Assembly: GCA_015661405.1 (NCBI GenBank)
Contig: JACWMK010000083.1
Coordinates: 1-6,841 of the forward strand
Length of the DNA stretch: 6,841 bases
DNA from: Methanobacterium sp.
GTDB taxonomy: Archaea > Methanobacteriota > Methanobacteria > Methanobacteriales > Methanobacteriaceae
Direction of reading: 5' to 3'
Shown: positions 4,498 to 6,841 of the stretch, piece by piece
How positions within the stretch are numbered: position 1 is the first letter of the stretch
Layout of the letters: each line of letters starts with the position of its first letter
Translations under genes and position numbers: made by a program
Notes under the pieces: generated by a model
Told to the model about the DNA's origin: nothing
Seen by the model: the letters and a program-made list of their open reading frames with translations, nothing else
Databases searched by the model: none

Positions 4498-4911
4498 ATG
4501 AAGTACTCTTTTATGGTTAAAGGTCATCCGAATATCACTTCTCAGCATAAGTCTACTTTTGAAGTTACTATGGATAAGGAGATTGGTGTAAGGGCGGATT
4601 GTATTATTGGTGTTTCATCGGATGTTAAATTAATGGATTTACCCAGTGAATTATTGGATACTATTAGATGTGAGGATACTCTTATTAAAATTGAACTGGA
4701 AACTGTGAATGCTGTTGATATGATTAGGGGTTATGGGCATCCAGCTTTGACTTTGACTCATCCTACGGATATGGTTTGCAGGAAAAGTGATTTCACTTGT
4801 AGTAGGACTTTGATGATACATGCGGATAAGGCGGCTTGTGATTTGAAACGGGAGTTAGTTGAGGATTTGAAATTGGGTGAAAATCTTAAGGTTACGATAA
4901 TAGTTGAATAA
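4498..4911 (+). CDS. DUF371 family protein (conserved archaeal protein of unknown function)
   Basis: From ATG at 4498 the product has 137 residues, the usual size for DUF371, a small, mainly archaeal family whose function is not known. Family-type blocks are GHPNITSQHKSTFEVT near the N-terminus, RADCIIGVSSD, then GHPALTLTHPTDMVCRKSDF and the C-terminal stretch starting CSRTLMIHADKAACDL. Conserved His, Asp and Cys residues in these blocks could bind metal or a substrate, but nothing is proven. There is no signal peptide or membrane segment, so it is cytosolic. The start at 4498 is preferred because GGTGA at 4485-4489, complementary to the 16S rRNA end, lies 8 bases upstream and because KYSFMVKGHPN is a typical beginning. 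An in-frame ATG at 4483 would add five residues but has no good binding site. The gene converges on tRNA-Leu, with 31 bases between them. Confidence 0.85.
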   Translation: MKYSFMVKGHPNITSQHKSTFEVTMDKEIGVRADCIIGVSSDVKLMDLPSELLDTIRCEDTLIKIELETVNAVDMIRGYGHPALTLTHPTDMVCRKSDFTCSRTLMIHADKAACDLKRELVEDLKLGENLKVTIIVE

Positions 4912-4940
4912 AAACAGTAGTTTATTATAAAATGAGTGTG

Positions 4941-5025
<85 letters not shown>

Positions 5026-5080
5026 AAAAAAAATATTTATTAGAAAAATTAGTATTGAGTATACAGACATTTTTAGTTTT

Positions 5081-5097
5081 CTATATTTAAATCTTAT
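5081..5097 (-). promoter_or_regulatory. Candidate BRE/TATA box for tRNA-Leu
   Basis: On the minus strand, the purine-rich ATAAGA precedes TTTAAATATAG, a good BRE plus TATA combination. It lies about 60 bases before the mature 5' end of the tRNA. Transcription would start near 5060, giving a pre-tRNA leader of about 35 bases to be removed by RNase P. The AT-rich string nearer the gene (5033-5045) is too close to be the promoter. Confidence 0.4.
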
Positions 5098-5120
5098 CCT
5101 CCACCTAAGTTTATTTCGTA

Positions 5121-5129
5121 TTATATTTA
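5121..5129 (+). promoter_or_regulatory. Candidate TATA box for the DUF167 gene
   Basis: ttatattta lies 52 bases before the ATG at 5181. With usual archaeal spacing transcription would start near 5150, leaving a leader of about 30 bases that includes the AGGAG site at 5166-5170. This promoter and that of the divergent tRNA are within 40 bases of each other. Confidence 0.4.
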
Positions 5130-5180
5130 AATTGTTAATTGAGATAATATTGGATCTAAATTTTTAGGAGAAATTTTAAT

Positions 5181-5489
5181 ATGGATGCTGTGAAGACCGT
5201 TGTTGATGGTGTATTAGTGGATATTGAGGTTTCTCCTAAATCGAAGAGGTTTGAAATTTCTGGCTTTAATGTGTGGAGGGGTGAAATTGAAGTTAGAATT
5301 GCATCGGTTCCGATGAAGGGTAAGGCGAATAAGGAGATTATTAAAGAATTTTCAAAGTTAACTAAGTCACGGGTTGAGATTGTATCGGGTCTTAAAAGTC
5401 AGCATAAGACTTTAAAAATTTATGATATATCTGAATCCGAGTTTTTAGATATTTTAAGGCGGGATTCTGGTTTTATAATTGAAAATTAG
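5181..5489 (+). CDS. DUF167 / UPF0235 family protein (YggU-like)
   Basis: This 102-residue cytosolic protein is of the small DUF167 (UPF0235, E. coli YggU-like) family, found across bacteria, archaea and eukaryotes. The fold is known, but the biochemical role is not. Family features in order are VDIEVSPKSKR with the conserved Pro19, a short loop with W32, VPMKGKANKEII at 43-54 (the hallmark V-P-x-x-G-K-A-N block), and RVEIVSGLKSQHKTLKI at 64-80. The latter corresponds to the family's SG..SR.K...I end, with Ser-Gln-His where Ser-Arg-x is usual. An extra C-terminal stretch of about 20 residues (SESEFLDILRRDSGF) probably forms a helix. ATG at 5181 is supported by AGGAG at 5166-5170 with 10-base spacing. 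It stands alone on the plus strand, divergent from tRNA-Leu. Confidence 0.9.
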   Translation: MDAVKTVVDGVLVDIEVSPKSKRFEISGFNVWRGEIEVRIASVPMKGKANKEIIKEFSKLTKSRVEIVSGLKSQHKTLKIYDISESEFLDILRRDSGFIIEN

Positions 5490-5618
5490 TTTATTATTTA
5501 TAGGATAACCAGAGCATAGGTTGAGGGAGAATTATATTTTATAAAACTTTATGTAAGTAATAGGTAGTAATGATTAGTTAACGTATAATTGATTTTGGTA
5601 AAGAAATGGTCAAGTTTT

Positions 5619-5645
5619 TATTATAAAACCTGTATAATAGTTTTT
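5619..5645 (+). terminator. Hairpin plus T5, possible terminator of the DUF167 gene
   Basis: tattata at 5619-5625 pairs with tataata at 5633-5639 over the loop aaacctg, followed by G and TTTTT at 5641-5645. It lies 130 bases past the stop codon. The stem is purely A/T and so weak. Confidence 0.3.
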
Positions 5646-5726
5646 ATCAGTGGAATTTCATGTTTTTAGTATTACTTTAAAGTTTGTTATTTGAATTAAA
5701 AAAAGTTTATAAAAATGTGATTATAG

Positions 5727-5852
5727 TCTTTTAAATTGGTAATGGGGTTCATTCATCATTATTTTATGATCTTTCATGTCTCTTATCTGCACCTTAGGAT
5801 TATATTTTAGAATATTATTATCATTAATAATTAATAAAGTATTAATAGATTA
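5727..5852 (-). pseudogene. Possible small ORF or gene tail, 41 residues, no good start
   Basis: The minus strand is open for 41 codons, ending with KYNPKVQIRDMKDHKIMMNE and then PHYQFKRL before TAA. The second half is charged and protein-like, while the first half is A/T-rich filler. The only ATG with a purine-rich AAGGTG upstream leaves 18 residues. It could be the C-terminal tail of a decayed gene or a very small protein. No family is recognised. Confidence 0.15.
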
Positions 5853-5930
5853 ATAATAAAATAAAATTTGTAAAAGTGTAAGAATGATTATTAATTTATT
5901 TATTAAAAATTTAGTAAAAAAAGTAAAGTA

Positions 5931-5962
5931 TTAAAAAAAAGAGTTATTTCTAGACTTTTTTT
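5931..5962 (-). terminator. T-tract terminator of rfbB
   Basis: On the minus strand the stop codon of rfbB overlaps a run of A (5962-5956). After TCTAGAAATAACTC an eight-T run follows (5940-5933), and another seven-T run lies just beyond. The A-run and T-run can pair as a weak A/T hairpin. Successive T-tracts are the usual archaeal stop signal. Confidence 0.5.
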
Positions 5963-6841
5963 AATTTATATTGTTAATGAAGCTTTTATTATCCATGTAC
6001 CAATTTATAGTTTCTTGCATAGCTTCTTTGAAGGTCCATTCTGGTTTCCAGCCCAGTTTCTGAGTTTTAGTTGAATCTAGTGAATATCTTCTGTCATGCC
6101 CTAATCGGTCATCCACATATTTTATTAGACTTTCCGGTTTCTCTAGGAGTTCTAGGATAAGTTTCGTTATTTCTATATTGGGTTTTTCATTTCCACCGCC
6201 GACATTATAAACTTCACCTATTTTTCCTTTATTTAAAACGACATCAATACCTTTACAGTTATCTAGAACATATATCCAATCTCTAATGTTCATTCCATCA
6301 CCGTAGACTGGTAATGGTTTATCATTCATCGCGTTCATTATGAATAATGGTATTAGTTTCTCTGGGTATTGGTAGGGTCCGAAGTTGTTACTGCTCCTGG
6401 TTATGAGAACTGGTACATCATAGGTTTTATGATAGGCTTTTGCCAGCATATCTCCTCCGGCTTTACTCGCGGAGTAGGGGCTGCTGGGGTCAATGTTACT
6501 TTCTTCTGTAAATGATCCGTTTAGTATACTCCCATATACTTCATCAGTTGAGATTTGAAGGTACTTTTCAACATCATATTTTCTAGCGTATTCTAGGAGA
6601 TTATAAGTGCCTATGACGTCAGTTTTAACAAAGATACTAGGGTCTTCTATTGATTTATCAACATGTGTTTCCGCGGCAAAATTCACTACATAATCACAGT
6701 CTTTCATAGCAATCTTCACATCTTCTTCGCATCCAATATCTCCTTTTATAAACTGGATTTTATGGAGGATTTCCTTTAGATTATCCTTATTACCCGCGTA
6801 GGTTAGTTTATCTAGGATTGTTATTTCATAATCATAATTAG
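5961..6841 (-). CDS. rfbB: dTDP-glucose 4,6-dehydratase, 5' end beyond the window
   Basis: This enzyme converts dTDP-glucose to dTDP-4-keto-6-deoxyglucose, the second step towards dTDP-rhamnose and related sugars for surface polysaccharides. It is a cytosolic NAD-dependent short-chain dehydrogenase of the extended type. The frame stays open to the right edge, showing 292 residues; intact enzymes have about 330-340. Only the first 40 or so residues, with the GxxGxxG nucleotide-binding loop, are outside. Visible landmarks, numbered within the fragment, are ILDKLTYAGN (8-17), NFAAETHVD (53-61), STDEVYG (97-103) with the catalytic Thr-Asp-Glu, YSASKAG (122-128) with the Tyr-x-x-x-Lys pair, TRSSNNFGPYQYPEKLIPLF (147-166), GDGMNIRDWIYV (180-191) and the substrate-binding GHDRRYSLD (247-255). 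The GTG at 6719 is internal and not the start, because family sequence continues upstream. All catalytic residues visible are intact. Related rfb/rml genes are likely to the right. Confidence 0.95.
   Translation of the reverse strand, partial: NYDYEITILDKLTYAGNKDNLKEILHKIQFIKGDIGCEEDVKIAMKDCDYVVNFAAETHVDKSIEDPSIFVKTDVIGTYNLLEYARKYDVEKYLQISTDEVYGSILNGSFTEESNIDPSSPYSASKAGGDMLAKAYHKTYDVPVLITRSSNNFGPYQYPEKLIPLFIMNAMNDKPLPVYGDGMNIRDWIYVLDNCKGIDVVLNKGKIGEVYNVGGGNEKPNIEITKLILELLEKPESLIKYVDDRLGHDRRYSLDSTKTQKLGWKPEWTFKEAMQETINWYMDNKSFINNIN

Larger units (their letters stand above)
5490..5960. other. AT-rich spacer between the DUF167 gene and rfbB
   Basis: The 471-bp spacer between convergent genes contains no supported gene. 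It holds a hairpin at 5619-5639 followed by T5 and the T-tract terminator of rfbB at 5931-5962. On the minus strand there is a short frame at 5727-5852 ending in MKDHKIMMNEPHYQFKRL. The remainder is low-complexity A/T sequence. Confidence 0.55.

Noticed and set aside
5099..5110. tcctccacctaa read on the minus strand as a strong ribosome binding site (AGGTGGAGGA)
   Set aside because: No start codon with an open frame follows on the minus strand. The next gene there is tRNA-Leu, so it is not used for translation of anything visible.

Overview
The window looks like a piece of an archaeal methanogen chromosome, most likely a low-GC member of the Methanobacteriales close to Methanobrevibacter or Methanosphaera. 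This is inferred from strong AT richness, TATA-box promoters rather than bacterial -35/-10 promoters, oligo-T tracts after genes, a tRNA without an encoded CCA end, and a DUF371 gene, a family known mainly from archaea. Gene density is low. About half of the window is intergenic, and several stretches look like decayed genes or repeats.

Layout: (1) Bases 1-71 hold the 5' end of a minus-strand ORF, possibly a transposase. It is followed by about 600 bp of AT-rich sequence with several inverted repeats, including a TATA box followed by a long hairpin that may be a small RNA (about 472-540). (2) A minus-strand epoxide hydrolase gene (683-1240) is cut to its N-terminal half and lacks the catalytic residues. 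(3) Diverging from it is a GTG-started plus-strand gene (1696-2682) for a polytopic membrane protein. Its two internally duplicated halves each carry a Glu-x-x-Glu motif. It converges on (4) a stand-alone DUF123 GIY-YIG-like protein on the minus strand (2807-3247). (5) About 1.25 kb without a convincing gene (3248-4497) holds a two-copy tandem repeat with a 168-bp period and two weak protein-like ORF remnants. (6) A DUF371 gene (about 4498-4911, plus) converges on tRNA-Leu(GAG) (4943-5025, minus), followed by a DUF167/YggU gene (5181-5489, plus). (7) After another 470 bp AT-rich spacer, a minus-strand dTDP-glucose 4,6-dehydratase gene (rfbB) runs off the right edge.

The genes do not form one operon. 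Most are single units in alternating orientation, each with its own candidate promoter or terminator. rfbB probably belongs to a surface-polysaccharide nucleotide-sugar cluster to the right. The epoxide hydrolase fragment, the membrane protein with its comparatively GC-rich codons, and the possible transposase end give the left part an accessory character. The right half (DUF371, tRNA-Leu, DUF167) looks like core archaeal chromosome.

No complete undescribed defence or mobile system is visible. The best candidates for something new are the tandem repeat at about 3662-3997, whose copies share conserved inverted-repeat arms around a variable middle, and the structured RNA candidate near 472-540, whose loop resembles the anti-Shine-Dalgarno sequence.
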